Below, piece by piece: positions 23,474-35,600 of a stretch of 64,000 bases of DNA. Both the position numbers and the translations under genes were made by a program. The number at the start of each line of letters is the position of its first letter. Within the stretch, counting starts at the first letter, position 1. The notes below the pieces were generated by a model that saw nothing but the letters and a program-made list of their open reading frames with translations, did no database searches and had not been told where the DNA came from. Origin of the DNA: Clytia hemisphaerica (taxonomy: Eukaryota > Cnidaria > Hydrozoa > Leptothecata > Clytiidae); contig CACVBU010000957.1 in the NCBI GenBank assembly GCA_902728285.1, positions 124,001 to 188,000 on the forward strand. The letters are read 5' to 3'.

Positions 23474-24253
23474 TTAGGAGAAACTAATTATTTTATTACC
23501 TTTACCTTTACGAGGTGATAACACGCTCATTTCAAATTTTCTTCTTTTTGAGACATTTGATGATGGGTTTCGTAACAGTTTGTCTTTATTATTGTACATT
23601 CTGCATTTTGCGTACCAGTTACGAATAACAGCAATTCTGAACTCGCTGCTCGAATATATCTGTTGCTTTTCCGTGATGAAATGAACATTTTTCCAGATTG
23701 TGAAGGTATTGCAATACGCGTATGTCTCAATTAAGGAATCAAGCACTCGGCTCTGTTTACGAACACTACGGCACTCGCTGTTGTAGTATGCTTGATGTTG
23801 GTTTGTACGGTCAACCATCCCATAAATCTGGCGATAAAAAACCACTGAGGGTGGAGTGTGAATGGCCTGTCCGTTCACCTCAATTGAAGACCAGTTTTCC
23901 CTGGCAGAATCAACATCATTGTCAAGGAAGCAAACTGCATTATTATCGTTCCAATATGTCAAGTTCAAATTTTCGTGATGTAGGGACTGTGAGTATCCTC
24001 TGACAAAGGATTTGGTATTCTTTAGAAATGAGCTGTGTTTCTTTGGAAGATGGGCCCTATTTCCACGAACAGTAGCAATGATTCGGGTGTTCCATATGCT
24101 AGCTGCATCTTTCAAAAGTTGAATAGTTGGAAATCCACTATCAATCACCACAAGTTTTCCCATATGTTTTAGCCCATCTAAAAGTTGCTCAACGGTGTTG
24201 TAATTTTTTCCAGAGCCCGTGTTTATGAACGTTTGCTTGCCGATTTCATTTCA
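23474..24253 (-). pseudogene. piggyBac transposase, 5'-truncated
   Basis: The frame on the minus strand is open from about 24253. It encodes TVEQLLDGLKHMGKLVVIDS, then RIIATVRGNRAHLPKK, LTYWNDNNAVCFLDND and YGMVDRTNQHQAYY, ending in a Lys-rich tail. This is the C-terminal half of DDE_Tnp_1_7 (piggyBac). Counting from the ATG at 24163, Asp8 and Asp118 correspond to the second and third catalytic Asp. The first Asp and all upstream sequence are missing, cut where the satellite core begins at about 24262. The usual Cys-rich C-terminal zinc finger is not seen. Non-autonomous piggyBac-like elements at 3.9, 26.4 and 41.5 kb have TTAA targets of the kind this enzyme family uses. Confidence 0.8.
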
Positions 24254-24261
24254 TTTTGCTG

Positions 24262-24700
24262 AGTTCACGAAATTTCAATATGACGATAAAAGTGTGCATC
24301 CGAGGACTAGTAGTAGCTATCGTCTAACGGCTCAAACTTGTTATTTGCTTTTTAAGTTTTTTTTTTAATTTCTTTAAAATCTTTATCTGAGAACTTATAT
24401 CAAATCATAACTTAATCCGTCGTTAATTTTTAATATGACGAAAAAAGTGTGCATCCTAGGACTAATAGTAGCTATCATAACAACAGAATGGTTATCCGAA
24501 GACCCTCAGAACTTATCAAATCATTATATAATTCACGATATCTTGATAAGACGATAAAAGTGTGCTTCCAAGGACTAGTAGTGTCTATCGTCTAACGGCT
24601 CATATTTATTATTTGCTTCTAAAGGTTTTTTTATTTGGCACAAAATGTTTATTCGAGGACCCTAAAAACTTATCCAACTTTTAATAAATTATGTCTTTTA
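24262..24700 (+). repeat. Satellite cluster of three diverged units
   Basis: The ATATGACGATAAAAGTGTGC and GAGGACTAGTAGT cores recur at about 24270, 24430 and 24545, spaced 120-160 bp. The array abuts the truncated piggyBac frame. Confidence 0.65.
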
Positions 24701-25912
24701 GTTTTTTCTCCTTTTCCATTTTCCTATATTAAGCAATGATAGAAATTTCCGCGGAATTTAATTTCGCGAATCAGACGTCGAAATCGAATTTTGATGGAAT
24801 TAAATTTCGCAAAATGACTAGATTTTGGGGGAAAATAGATGGACCATTTTAGAGGCTAAAACGACTTTTTTGAGGATAAAATCTCCTAGATTCTATATTT
24901 TAAATAAACAAATATTTTCCTAGAATATTTTGTATTTCCCAAAATTTAATTTAGTGAATGATTCAGTAAAATTTCTTGCTTTTGAAGTAAAGATCTTTGA
25001 CAATTTTATGATATTTTAAACTTTAGTGTGGGTCAAAGCAATCAGAAGAAACTGTACTTATCTTTCTTTAAAACCTACTTCCTTCAAAGGTTTCTTAAAG
25101 ATGTTCAAGTGCAAATATTAAATTTTGTATCTATTAAAATTTAGTATGGAACAATGGAATCAGAAGAGATTGTATTCCCAAGATTATAACGAGCCGAATT
25201 GACTGAAGGTGCTGATAGCCAGGTACAGATAAACTTTGTCTACATTTTCACTCTGATCAGGGGCAGGCATACAATTACTATATGAACGCTATGACACATT
25301 AGTACCGAGATGGCATATATAGAAAAAATTGCGAAACGAACAGTTAGTACACGATAAAATTTGAAAAGAGAGCATTTTTTTGAGTCTGGTTGAAGTAATG
25401 TTTCAAATTTTGTTGCAAATTTCGGCAGTGATTCTCTTTTACCTCAATTTTATATACCTAGGATCACATTAATATTTATTTGATACAATCAAATATATCA
25501 AATTTTTTTCAAAGTTTCCAAAGAAAAGGTGATTTCCCCACTCTTATCCCTAATAATTGTCAATATTGGAGTTTGGGGGTAGGGGTAGTGCCGGGATTGT
25601 TAAGGTCATAAACAGTTAATACATTGGGTAGTGACGAAATGGGGGGGTGGCATCTGATGAATATATCAAAATTTGCAGTTAATACACACAGTGTAAGATA
25701 GTTACTGTATGCCCCCCTCCTCTGATCAAGTTTAAAGAAGAATTTAATATCATCTTGGTCCATTACAGATATAAAATAAACACATCATGCCTTTTCTGAC
25801 TAAACGCTAACTAATTTTACAATAAAATTAAATCTAAAAATTTGGCTTACAGATTTCACAAAAATCATGTTTTGTGCGTAACTTATTATTTCAAAATGTC
25901 TTTACATTTAAG
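24701..25912. other. Non-coding stretch
   Basis: A TTTCCGCGGAATTTAATTTC motif at 24745 belongs to the TTTCGCG elements of 33.6 and 37.2 kb. No gene is supported. The minus-strand frame at 25560-25763 has no recognisable features. Confidence 0.35.
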
Positions 25913-26723
25913 GAATCTTCCAAATTAACCACCTCGTCTGCTAAAAGTAATGACGTCCTATTTGAGGTAAGATCTTTATTTTCATCACCCTTTACTTCAT
26001 ATGAAAAATACCACTGATTTACCTTAAGGGAACTAAATTTAATCATTTTGAATTGCAAAACAAGTTTCTAAGTTTCTTTTTCACTGTTTCTGGTTCTTTT
26101 TTACGAGATTTCGTAATATAAGGTTCCTGCAAATATTGTCTAACCGCAAAATCAAATAAATATTGATAAAATTAGTGGACCGTAAAAACTAATTCCACAA
26201 AAAAAATCTATTTTGTGATCCGCAAAAACTAGTTCCCGCAAAAATTAGTTCCATTAACAGCAAGTTGGAATTCGTGGAAACTCTACAAAAGCTGTTGGAA
26301 AGCCTTTGAAACCAGTTTTGCTGGAAATCTCTAGGCAAATTTGACCCCTGAAAACCATTTTTTGTCGAATTAACTCTTTCGGTACCATGGGAAACTCAAA
26401 TTTGACATTTTTTTTCTTTTTGCAATTACCAAACTTTGAAGCCAATTATCTCAAGAACCAGAAGGGCTAAACAGGTCAAGTTTGAGTTGGTTGGAAAGCT
26501 CTTCTCAAGAGCTATCTTTTCAGCGTGTCGGATTTTTGATTTAGGCCCTTAATCAAAGCTGCCGGCAGCCGAGAGTGATCGTACATATATGAACGAATTT
26601 TGGCTGGGTGGTACTGAAAGAGTTAAGGATCATTTATTTCATTTTTCATATTTGGATCATTTTTTCCTCAAGGATTGTCCGGAAACACCATCAAAAGATA
26701 GTAGAAAAATTGTTCTCCCACAG
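25913..26723 (+). CDS. Two-exon cassette, copy 1
   Basis: Exon 25913-25966 (54 bp) encodes ESSKLTTSSAKSNDVLFE, and exon 26673-26723 (51 bp) encodes DCPETPSKDSRKIVLPQ. Both have AAG acceptors and GTAA donors and are phase 0-0. The intron is swollen by a piggyBac-like MITE and an adjoining AT-rich insert. The P-TP-K-SR pattern recalls the last exon of the SET gene upstream (PPTPEKNSRG), so these may be alternative or duplicated C-terminal exons of that gene. That link is inference. Confidence 0.5.
26020..26260. repeat. Partial CCTTAAGGGAAC element
   Basis: CCTTAAGGGAACTAAAT opens at 26023. Repeated CGCAAAAACTAGTTCC words fill the right part, with a decayed right end near 26250. It is probably a truncated relative of the CCTTAAGG elements at 33.6 and 37.2 kb. 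Confidence 0.4.
26370..26626. mobile_element. 257-bp piggyBac-like MITE with TTAA duplication
   Basis: TTAA at 26370 and 26623 flanks inverted ends CTCTTTCGGTACCA and TGGTACTGAAAGAG (one mismatch). TTAA duplication and C-TTT ends fit piggyBac-type elements. It sits inside the intron of cassette copy 1 and is absent from copy 2, so it arrived after the exon duplication. Confidence 0.8.
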
Positions 26724-27202
26724 GTAACTTTTTTCATCTTCATATTCATAAATGGGATTTTTTGAATTGTATTAAAAAAATTTTTATGTACTTTTTTAAT
26801 GTACTTTTTTACAATAAAGAAAAAAACTTGATGAACCTTTTTGTTAATTATTCATCTTAACAATGAAGTGAGAATGAAACAAATGAAATACCTTTAACAA
26901 CGTAGTAGGTATTATATTAGCTACTATCAGTTGGTAAAAATATAACTATTGACACAGTTATGGACGACTAAACTTTATTTCAGATTTCATGTAAAAAAGG
27001 TTTACTGTAAAACTTTTTTCTTTACAAGTTGGTTACATATCGCCTGTTTCTTACAAAGAAGACCATCATAATTTGCTTCTCCCCCTACCCCTCTGACTAA
27101 GAATCGAAATAACAATAAAGCCAAATAAAAATCTAGGATGAAGAGAACACATTCACAAAAATCATGTTCTGTGCGTAACTTGTTTTTCTAATTGTCTTTA
27201 AG

Positions 27203-27392
27203 GAATTTTCCAAATTAACCACCTCATTTGGCAAAAGTAATAACGCCCTACTTGAGGTAAGATTTAATTACTTTATTTACATCATTCTTTACTTCATATG
27301 AAAAAGGGCCACTGATTTATTTAGATCATTTTTTTCTCAAGGATTGTCCGAAGACACCGTCAAAGGATAGCAGAAAGATAACTCTCCCGCAG
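27203..27392 (+). CDS. Two-exon cassette, copy 2
   Basis: Exon 27203-27256 encodes EFSKLTTSFGKSNNALLE and exon 27342-27392 encodes DCPKTPSKDSRKITLPQ, with the same lengths, phases and splice sites as copy 1. The flanking intron sequence is also similar (TTTACTTCATATGAAAAA), showing a genomic duplication of about 300 bp of ancestral DNA. Protein changes are conservative. Confidence 0.5.
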
Positions 27393-27699
27393 GTAACTTC
27401 TTTGTTTTCTTTTTTTATAAAATACGATTATTGGTATTGTTTACTAAAATCTTTTATATCTTTATGTACTTTTTTATAACGAGGTTTTCAATTTGATTCA
27501 TGTTTAATAAATATTAAGATTTTAACGAATTTAACTTTTAAGGGGATTGAAATAAATGAAAAGTGAACGGCAAAACGAGGGACGGGGAAATGAAGAGGGT
27601 TTGCAGCTGGCTGCGACGTGACTTCTAAGTAACTACTTTCAAAGGAAATTTGGAATATAAAAAATTGATGAACCCTTTTGGAAATCATTCTTCATGATT

Positions 27700-28416
27700 T
27701 ATAGCAATGTAATAAATTATAGTGAATATTCTCTATTTTGAAGTTTTTTCAAATTTCTTAGAATTGACAGTTTTTCAGGTGGGCCTTGTAAGATATGACC
27801 TTCTGCACTAATAAAAAGTTATGTGAAGAACTCTCGAGTCAACCCGCCATAGTCCCCACCATCTTCCCCTATAAAGTCCACCAACAGTGGCTTCTCTAAA
27901 AAGTCGATTAAAGAATGATCTGCAAACTCACGAACAGCGTCAGGCCAGATTTTTCTTCTTTTCACAGAAATAATTAGTCTATCCGTATCCTCTAGTAGTG
28001 CTAAATTTCTGTGATTTCGAGACTTTAGGGCAACTGCTTCATAGATGTTTTGAGGTGGTAAATAACTTATGTTAATACAAGAATTTGCCAATTCGTCGTT
28101 ATTGTTATTGTTAGCTGATGTTTCTTCTTGCCTTTTGGTTGAAGCAGATTCATGTCCGCTTAGGGTCGAGGCAGTTTCTTCTCTGTTTGGGAACAAGGTA
28201 GTTTCTTCTAGGTGTGAAGTCGAGGTAGTTTCTTCTAGGTGTGAAGTCGAGGTACTTTCTTCAAGGTGTGAAGTCGAGGTAGTTGCTTCTTGTCTCGCAG
28301 TTGAGGCAGTTTCGTTATTTCTTGAATCGGTTCTTGTGGCTGTAGCACTTTGATCTCGTCTTGTGGCTGTAGCACTTTGATCTCGTCTTGTGGCTGTAGA
28401 AGTTTCAACTCGTCTT
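27700..28416 (-). pseudogene. HECT E3 ligase N-lobe fragment
   Basis: After an acceptor near 28418 the minus strand encodes a Thr/Ser-rich region with triple repeats (TRRDQSATA; STSHLEE). It continues into RLIISVKRRKIWPDAVREF and DFIGEDGGDYGGLTREFF, the classical start of a HECT ubiquitin-ligase domain as in G2E3-like proteins. A TAA at about 27819 interrupts it, and the frame beyond continues with GHILQGPPEKLS before stopping. The C-lobe with the catalytic Cys is missing, so it cannot be an active ligase. Confidence 0.65.
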
Positions 28417-28904
28417 AAAAAATGATAAAAGTTATGTAAGAAATTGCTCTTTTTGAATTCGCTTGTCATTGGCCTGATCAAGAAAAAACTTTAATAAGAT
28501 TTAGTCATCTCAAGAAAATCTGAAGCAATTAGTGAGATAAACTTTTGAAATATTTAAATTTCAGGAATTGGGTGTCTGTCATGCGTTTAGCCAAATGGAA
28601 ATTTGAAAAGTCCTATCTGATATATTTTTGAACAAAACTAAAAATGAAAATGTTCTAAATGCATTTTTCACATTTTTAATGTTCTTTGCGTACAAAAGGG
28701 GTGGCAAAAATCTGGAAAATTTTGGCATGCATAATATGTGAAAAAAGAAGACTTTAAACAAGCCTTCAATTGAATATCCTTAGACTCTATATTGTAAACT
28801 TACTTGTTGCAACTATGCTTGTTAAAATCCTTTTGGTTTACCAGCTCATTACATTTAAAGCATTTCACTTTTGGGCCCAAAACATTCCTTCCATCTGATG
28901 AAGA

Positions 28905-29450
28905 TTGCTAAAGAAAGAAGGGAAAGAATGTCTCAAGATAAGCAACAGCAGACTCAAAAAGGTCTTAGAATATAACTTCAGTCAGTTCAGTTGGAATAGA
29001 TGTTATTTTATGCTCCAGCAAAAAGAGCTTGCGAGGCTCCAAGCAATATCAAAGACACAAAATTTAAGCCAGACAATAATCAGAGGAAGTAGGGAAATAT
29101 TTAAGGAGTTAGCGCAAGGAAAATCACAGCCAAGCTCAGATATTCCAGTGAAAATCATAAAGGATAATTGTGATATGTTTTCCAAGTTTTTATGCTCAGA
29201 AATAAATGCGTCATCCGAGTCAAACTCTTTTCCAAAAGAATTAAAAACTTGCTGATATAACACCTGTGTATAAGAGAAAAGGTTCAAATAATGACAAGGG
29301 CAACTTCAGACTGGTGAGTACAATTTCATTCTCCCAGTTCTGTCAAAAATTTATGAAAAAGTCATACATACCCAAGTCTCAACCTACTTGAGCAATAGAC
29401 AATTTGGATATAGAAAGGGGTGGTCAGGATTAGACAATCTGACGGTACTG
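28905..29450 (+). pseudogene. LINE reverse transcriptase fragment
   Basis: The first frame encodes SDIPVKIIKDNCDMFSKFLC and SFPKELK. Shifted frames continue DITPVYKRKGSNND, then LSKIYEKVIHTQVSTYLSNR and QFGYRKG. This is the N-terminal part of a non-LTR retrotransposon reverse transcriptase (CR1/Jockey-like order). It has at least two frameshifts and lacks the catalytic YADD block, so it is a short dead fragment. Confidence 0.7.
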
Positions 29451-29639
29451 AATGTTCCGGAAAACTTGAAAATAAATACTTATAAAAACGAAAGTAACAC
29501 AAGCGTGTACCAAAACCAAAACCAATAAAGTGAAAACTGTAAACAAATTTAAAGACCAAATTTTATGTGGAAAAAAGCCGAGGAAAATATTAGACAGCGA
29601 AGTGAAATGTAAGGCATCTTGAAGGTACAGCATAGTGTG

Positions 29640-29926
29640 TATTAACCCCATATCCTATGTAACCACGTATACAGTTCCTATCCCCTTGTTTTATTACAAT
29701 TTATTACAAGTTTTCTCAAGCCCCCCCCCTTTAAAATTTTACCCCCTATTTTTCTTTAACCCCTCCTCTTTTAAAATCTCAAACTGCCCTATTTCAAAAA
29801 ATTTGCCCTAAATGCCAACCCCCTCCTTTTTAAAGGGGGGGGGGGGGGTGCCCACTATGTATATAGTACCACTTTTTTGCCCACAGAAGGCATATTTTAA
29901 TAAGCTTAGTTAATTGAATTTGTAGA
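29640..29926. other. C-run/G-run spacer
   Basis: Contains CCCCCCCCC near 29720 and a 13-base G-run near 29837 with TTTAAAATTTTACCCCC between them. Similar C-rich stretches occur at 18.7-19.2 kb. Confidence 0.35.
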
Positions 29927-30768
29927 AACATATGACCATCTTCGATCTACTGGCTTTTTGGAATTGCCGCATAGGACTACGTTAAATCAATATAAAAATT
30001 TCACCGACATCGGCGCTGGATATAATGCTGACAAAATCCAACGACTATATGATGATTTCAAGCTTGATAGCTATGACGAAGACAATAGTGTGTGTTGGCA
30101 TTCGATGAAATGAAAATAAACTCTGGTATTCAGCAAAAAAACAGGTAAATACCAATTATCGTGGAATTTTTTTCACTAGATTTATTTGGTCATTTTGAGC
30201 AAGCTAAGGCTGTCATTTTTTCAATAATGGTGGATACTCTAAATTTTTAGTGTCAAATGCTACAGCACACTTAGGTTTATCGTTTGATTTTTTTTCTAGG
30301 TAAATTGATTGGATTCACTGAGCTTGGTGATTTAAATAATGAAATTGAAGAGTTCGAACGACAAGTGAAAAATGATGAAAACACTCCACCAGAATTAGCA
30401 ACTCATGTTCTATCTGTCATGGCAAGAGGGATAACAATACACTTCAACTATCCAATTTGTTATTTTGCAACCACTTCCGCAAACGCTGACCAATTATTCA
30501 ATGTTCTATGGGATGCTGTTGGTGTTTTGGAAATGTCTGGATTAAAGGTGGCATTTGTTGCTGATGGAGCGTCAGCCAATCGAAGATTTTTCAGCATGCA
30601 TAGGTTATATGATGGTGAAAATCAGACACCTTAAGGAGTTGTCTATTGGTGTTGGAACAGTTTTTGTAGATCCAGAAAGATATACTTTTTCAGTGATCCA
30701 CCCCACCTTATCAGCGAAATGTATAGCATGGTATGGGCTGAGAGTTTGAATTTCTCAGATCCTAATAA
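29927..30768 (+). pseudogene. P-element/THAP9-like transposase fragment
   Basis: The first exon-like segment (from 29927) encodes LPHRTTLNQYKNF and, after a one-base shift, LAFDEMKI. A GTAAAT donor follows near 30144. The second, after an acceptor near 30298, encodes GKLIGFTELGDLNNEIEEFE, HVLSVMARG, WDAVGVLEMSGLKVAFVADG and ASANRRFFSMH. After an in-frame TAA at about 30632 it continues VVYWC and IYFFSDPPHLI. This is the RNase H-like core of the P-element transposase family that includes THAP9. The N-terminal THAP finger and the C-terminal part are absent. Confidence 0.75.
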
Positions 30769-30922
30769 CGGTTGAGAACATAGCCAATCAAATTTTGTAA
30801 TTCTTTTACCAGTCACGCTTTCTTACGGAAAGCGCAACTTTCGAAATTTGGTTTTTATTTTAGTAATTGAGGACAGCGCTAAATTCGAGTTTCCCACTGT
30901 AAAAAATGAAAACAGCTCGAAC

Positions 30923-31267
30923 AGGACCGTGCCGATGCACCGGACTTAACGAACACCGGACACGCGAAAATCCGGTGTAAAAGATAATTTTTTTTACCAC
31001 CGGACAATTTCTACACCGGACTTAAGGAAGTCGGATGTTCGATGACAGAGAAGGATATTTTTTCCCACCGGACAATCAAAACACCGGACATGACCAGTCC
31101 GGTGCGTCCGGTGTTTCTTAATTTTTTGTTTCATAAATGTCCGGCGTCCAAAATTCCCTGTATGCAACACCGGACTGACACCGGACTTATTGCGTCCGGT
31201 GTAGCGAAAGGATACTTTTTGCCACCAGACAAATACACCGGACAGTCCGGTGCGTCGGCAGGGTCCT
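30923..31267. mobile_element. hAT-like MITE with CACCGGAC internal repeats, copy 1
   Basis: Ends AGGACCGTGCCGATGCACC and the complement ...GGTGCGTCGGCAGGGTCCT are flanked by GCTCGAAC on both sides (30915-30922 and 31268-31275). This is a perfect 8-bp duplication typical of hAT insertion. CACCGGAC and GTCCGGTG recur more than ten times inside in both orientations. Open frames here only reflect the repeats. Confidence 0.85.
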
Positions 31268-31365
31268 GCTCGAACCTGTCTTGTGTACATCAAATTATAA
31301 AAACACACACGTTAAATTTAATATGAAAAAGCTTCTTCAAAAGTAGTTCCTCCCAAAATAATACC

Positions 31366-31890
31366 TAGTCTGGATATCCAAGCTCAAAATTTTAGAAAAA
31401 ACAAACTTTACCTCAACATACAAAGTTCTAAAACTATAGAGCTTGGTCTCCCTAGAGAATGAAAGTGCAAACCCAGGGCAGCAAAACAGAAATTAATAAA
31501 AAGTAGTCTTACAAGATCTAAAACTATTTAAAACATCCAAAGATTACACCAAAGTCCATAAAAAAGTTTGCATGCATTATCATGACCAACCATCATGTTT
31601 TCTTGGAAAATGAACTTGCCTCTGTTTTCTTCTTTTTCATTTTTTCATGTAACAGAAAGCCCTATCTTCACTAGCAACTGGAGGACTATCCTATTTTTGC
31701 TTTAGAATTTATTATTTTTGCTCAATGATGTGTAGATTGGCTCTTAAGGTTTTAGCGAAGTGAGCGCGAGCAAGCGGACTGCATTCTCTTTAAGAATCGA
31801 AATCGCTCTAGGGAGACCAGGCTGTAAACCAGAACATTAAATATCAAAAACTAGACTGTGAAATAGTTTACAGCCTGGATATCCAGGCTA
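31366..31890. mobile_element. MULE-like MITE with palindromic ends, copy 1
   Basis: The left end TAGTCTGGATATCCAAGCT and right end AGCCTGGATATCCAGGCTA are flanked by AATAATACC on both sides (31357-31365 and 31891-31899), a perfect 9-bp duplication. The right end contains an 18-bp perfect palindrome. Subterminal GGTCTCCCTAG and CTAGGGAGACC form a second inverted pair. 9-bp duplications are typical of Mutator-like elements. It is non-coding. Confidence 0.85.
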
Positions 31891-31899
31891 AATAATACC

Positions 31900-32639
31900 T
31901 TAAGGGAACCTTTTTTGGTCAGCACTAATTTTGACGAACGGACGGATCTAAGATTTTTTAATTTCGGCGAGAACTAATTTTGGTCAAATAGGAATTTTTT
32001 TAAATTTCGGCGAATCAAAGATTTTCTAATTTTGGTTAAAACTTATTTTGGCGAATGACAGCGTAACTCTGTTCTCTGTTGTCTTATTTGAAGCTTATTA
32101 TGTCAAAGATTATTATCAAAGATTGAATCAAACAGAAAAACGAATTAATTCGAGAGGAAAAAGCGTTTTCATAAAAAAAAATTTCATTATCGGACGTTTT
32201 AGGGCGTGGCCAAACCCCAAAAAGGGCAAAAAGGATTGGGTAGCACTAGAAAACTTTGGAATGATATTTTTGCCCTAAAGTTTTGCATACCTACCCTCAG
32301 ATTGTGTTTGTGGTTTTTTTATGATATGCTTGCACAAAAAAGAAATAAAACCTGATCTGGTTGATGTATAATTGTAAAATTTAGTATACATGCTGGTAAT
32401 AGAATTATATTAAAAGTCAGAAATTTTCGGAGTGTTAAGAATTTTCGCAAAAGAGGGCCACCCTGATAAAAATAGGGTTAAGAACAAAATGATAAGTACT
32501 TTGCTTCCTTGTGTTTTGCGCAATTACACAGACGCCTGAAAACTCCTAACCTACATCTTGGGGACCATGAATAAAGCTTTCTGTTTTCAAATATAAAATG
32601 CACCATCAGACTGATGATTTTTTATTTCTTTTACTTAAG
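31900..32639. other. Partial CCTTAAGG element and spacer
   Basis: CCTTAAGGGAACC at 31898 begins AT-rich DNA with repeated AATTTCGGCGA words to about 32060, probably a truncated CCTTAAGG-type element. The rest holds no supported gene. Confidence 0.4.
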
Positions 32640-35600
32640 GACAAAACAATTACAAATATTAGCTTTGTCTAATATGGTCATTATATTCAATGAGCTAGAG
32701 ATTGCTTCGCCAATGGTTGGAAAGGCATTAAACCAAGCTCACGACAACTATGGGTGTCATTCAGTTGGTCGTGGAACACTTAAACCGAAAGCATCTCTGC
32801 TCGCCGCGTCAAATCAACTGATACCACACATAAAGTAATTATCTAATTTGATTTTAATTAAATACGTTCTCAAACAGTCTTGACTACTTTAATACAGTCA
32901 TTTTACATTTTTTTACATTTTTCCATTCACTAGAGGGATTCAATATTCTCAACTTTAGTTGAGTTAGAATATTGTGTGTATGTATGTAACTGTGTCTGTC
33001 AGTCCCCTCAAAGCTTTGGGGCAAGCCGAAGACTTTTTTTTTTTTCATTTTTAGGGTGGTCACAAGTTTTAGCCCAAAACGAGGTTAAAAACTTTGGGCC
33101 AGGCTGGAGACATAAAATTATCTAATATGATTTTCATATTGCTAAAGTTTTCTACGTTTGATCCTTGGGTGTGGATTCAAATTAGCTTGGCTTACATGGA
33201 TTTTACAATTGGGCCTACGAATGACTTTAAAGATACTGAAATTGTGTCAGTGCGGTTATCAAGTTAAAGAGTAGAATAAGTCATTGGTCAATTTTCTTTA
33301 GGCTGGACACACGAATCCAAATTATGACGTGTGAAGAGGGGGAAGACTTCGACAAAGTCGGAGACAAAAGGGCTTTGGATAATGATTTGACAAAATTGGT
33401 TGAATCAAATCCTGTAAGTAATCATTTTATTTGTTTTCGAAGGCTTTTACTTAATTCTATTAGAATCACATTGAAAACAGAGTTTATAGAAAAGAATGAG
33501 AGTATTGGTGATTTACTCTTTTGAAAATCATAGGTGAAGAATTATACCTACCTTAAGGGAAGAAATTTTTGCGGGAATTTAATTTCGGGGTTGATCAAAT
33601 TATTTTTTTTCGCGGGAATTTAATTTCGCGGCTCAGCAATTTTCGAAAAATTCGCGGGAATTTAATTTCGCGGTTGCAGGATATTTTTGGCCAAAAGCGT
33701 TATTAAGCAAAAAACCTATTTTAAGGCTTGAAAAAGTACGAATTTGGGGAATGCGTTAAATAAATTAAATTTTGCGGATTAAAATTTTGTAAAATTTCGC
33801 GGGAACTTAATTTCGCGGTTTTAGGCAAAATCCGCGAAAACCGAGAAATTTTGTTTCTGCGAAAATTTCTTCCCTTAAGGTAATGGTTCACAGTGCTCAA
33901 GCGGTGTGTTTTGACAACCTGTGACATGGCAACACCAAAAAATATTTCATGTTTTATTCTCTTGATTTTAGGGATTTCTCATCGCCTGGTGTACCTGGCA
34001 CAATGATATGGTTTGTAAAGCGATGGAAAGATTTGCAGACAAAGTTGCCAATGAAATTATCAGTTCACGCAACGACATTAAATCTCGCTTGTTGGACGCC
34101 AAGCGCGACAACGTGATAATTGCTTTCCTGGTTGGTGATTTTTTATTGTGCTTTTCATTCTTTTCTTTTTCTGAATCTTTGTGGAAGTCCTATGAAAGTT
34201 CGTTAGTTATTTTGTCCGTTCGTTAGTTTGCTCATATTCGTTACCAGCTTTTCTCAAAATTGGCTCATTCAATTTTTCAGATTTTTTGCACAAAGATGCT
34301 AATTATTAACCCTTTAATAATACAGAGCTTGATTTCCAGGAAAATTTTTTTTCAAATTTCTACAATAGACAAAAGACAATCAGGTACATGCTCCAGAATG
34401 CAAATCTGTGGTTTTCTTCTTTTAGCTCCTCGCTCAGTATGAGAATGATAGGGACTATATTAGCCCCTCAGCTATCTACAACAAGATTGTTGGCCAGTCC
34501 GTCCATGCCAATTCGATTGATAAAGAAAAGTCTTGGGTTGAAGTCCTGGATCTAATTAAATCTGATACCGAGGTAAGTTTTTAGAAACGGAAAGAAAGTC
34601 CATTCGCATCATATGTGCACTTTCATTTGATATTCTCAAGGTAATGAGAGAGTCTCTTGAGAGTGGTCGCCACATGGTATCAAATAAAGGTGCACTTTTT
34701 TACATCGAAACTTTTCGGTAATAAAATGTAACTAAAGTCAGTTCACAATAAGTGTGCACTCTTTTTTCTTTTACCTATAACTTTTGAAGGAATTCTTCAA
34801 AATTTGGTATCGTTGGAGAGATATTTGTGAGTGGAACAATTTAAAATAAAAAAGTTTTTAAAAAGATTCTAAAAAGATCTTGTAGAAAGCTGCTATAACT
34901 TTCATTTTCACTGGAGAAATTCTTTGATCTTAGGAGGTCATCACTGTGAAGAAATTTCCCTGAAATATTTATTCAATATAAAGTTATGATACAAAGTTAA
35001 TAAGTGACTGACCCCAAAAAACAGCAGAAAACAGCGTTTTTAGACGTCAATAAGCTTATAACTTTGTTTGATATCTTTTGACTGAATGATTGTTTTTGAG
35101 AAATCTTTTCACAGTGATGGTGTTCGATGATCAAGGATTCACTTCAGTGAAAATGATAGTTATACCACTTTTCTACAAGATCTTCATTTTTTTCTTCTTC
35201 ATTTTCATCTTCATTTTTAGAATTTTTTCAAAGAATTCTTTATTTCAAATTGTTCCACTCACAAATATGTCTCCAACGAAACCAAATTTATAAAGATTGA
35301 AGAATTCCTTCAAAAGCCGGAAAAACAGTTTTATTGAAAATCTACTAAATATTTTTTCATCAATTTTCACACTGATGCAAAATTGTAATGCCCAAAGATG
35401 GTAGATGTTATAGCTTGCATGGACCGGAAATGTACTCAAACAGTTTTTTTTCTCGAGAAAACTTTTGTCCCATTTCTTTTGTCTTTAGATTTTGCCGTCC
35501 TCATAAATATTGTTTTATGTTTTCAGGCAACCACTTGGTTCCATCCCTTTACAGGATTTAAAAGAACAGATACTAAAGGGAAAGAAAGAGGTGATATAAT

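Noticed and set aside
28069..28353. Plus-strand frame with SSRCEVEVV repeats
   Set aside because: Antisense of the HECT linker repeats.
30994..31326. Frames on both strands at 31.0-31.3 kb
   Set aside because: Produced by the CACCGGAC repeats of the MITE. The same words appear in the 63.2-kb copy.
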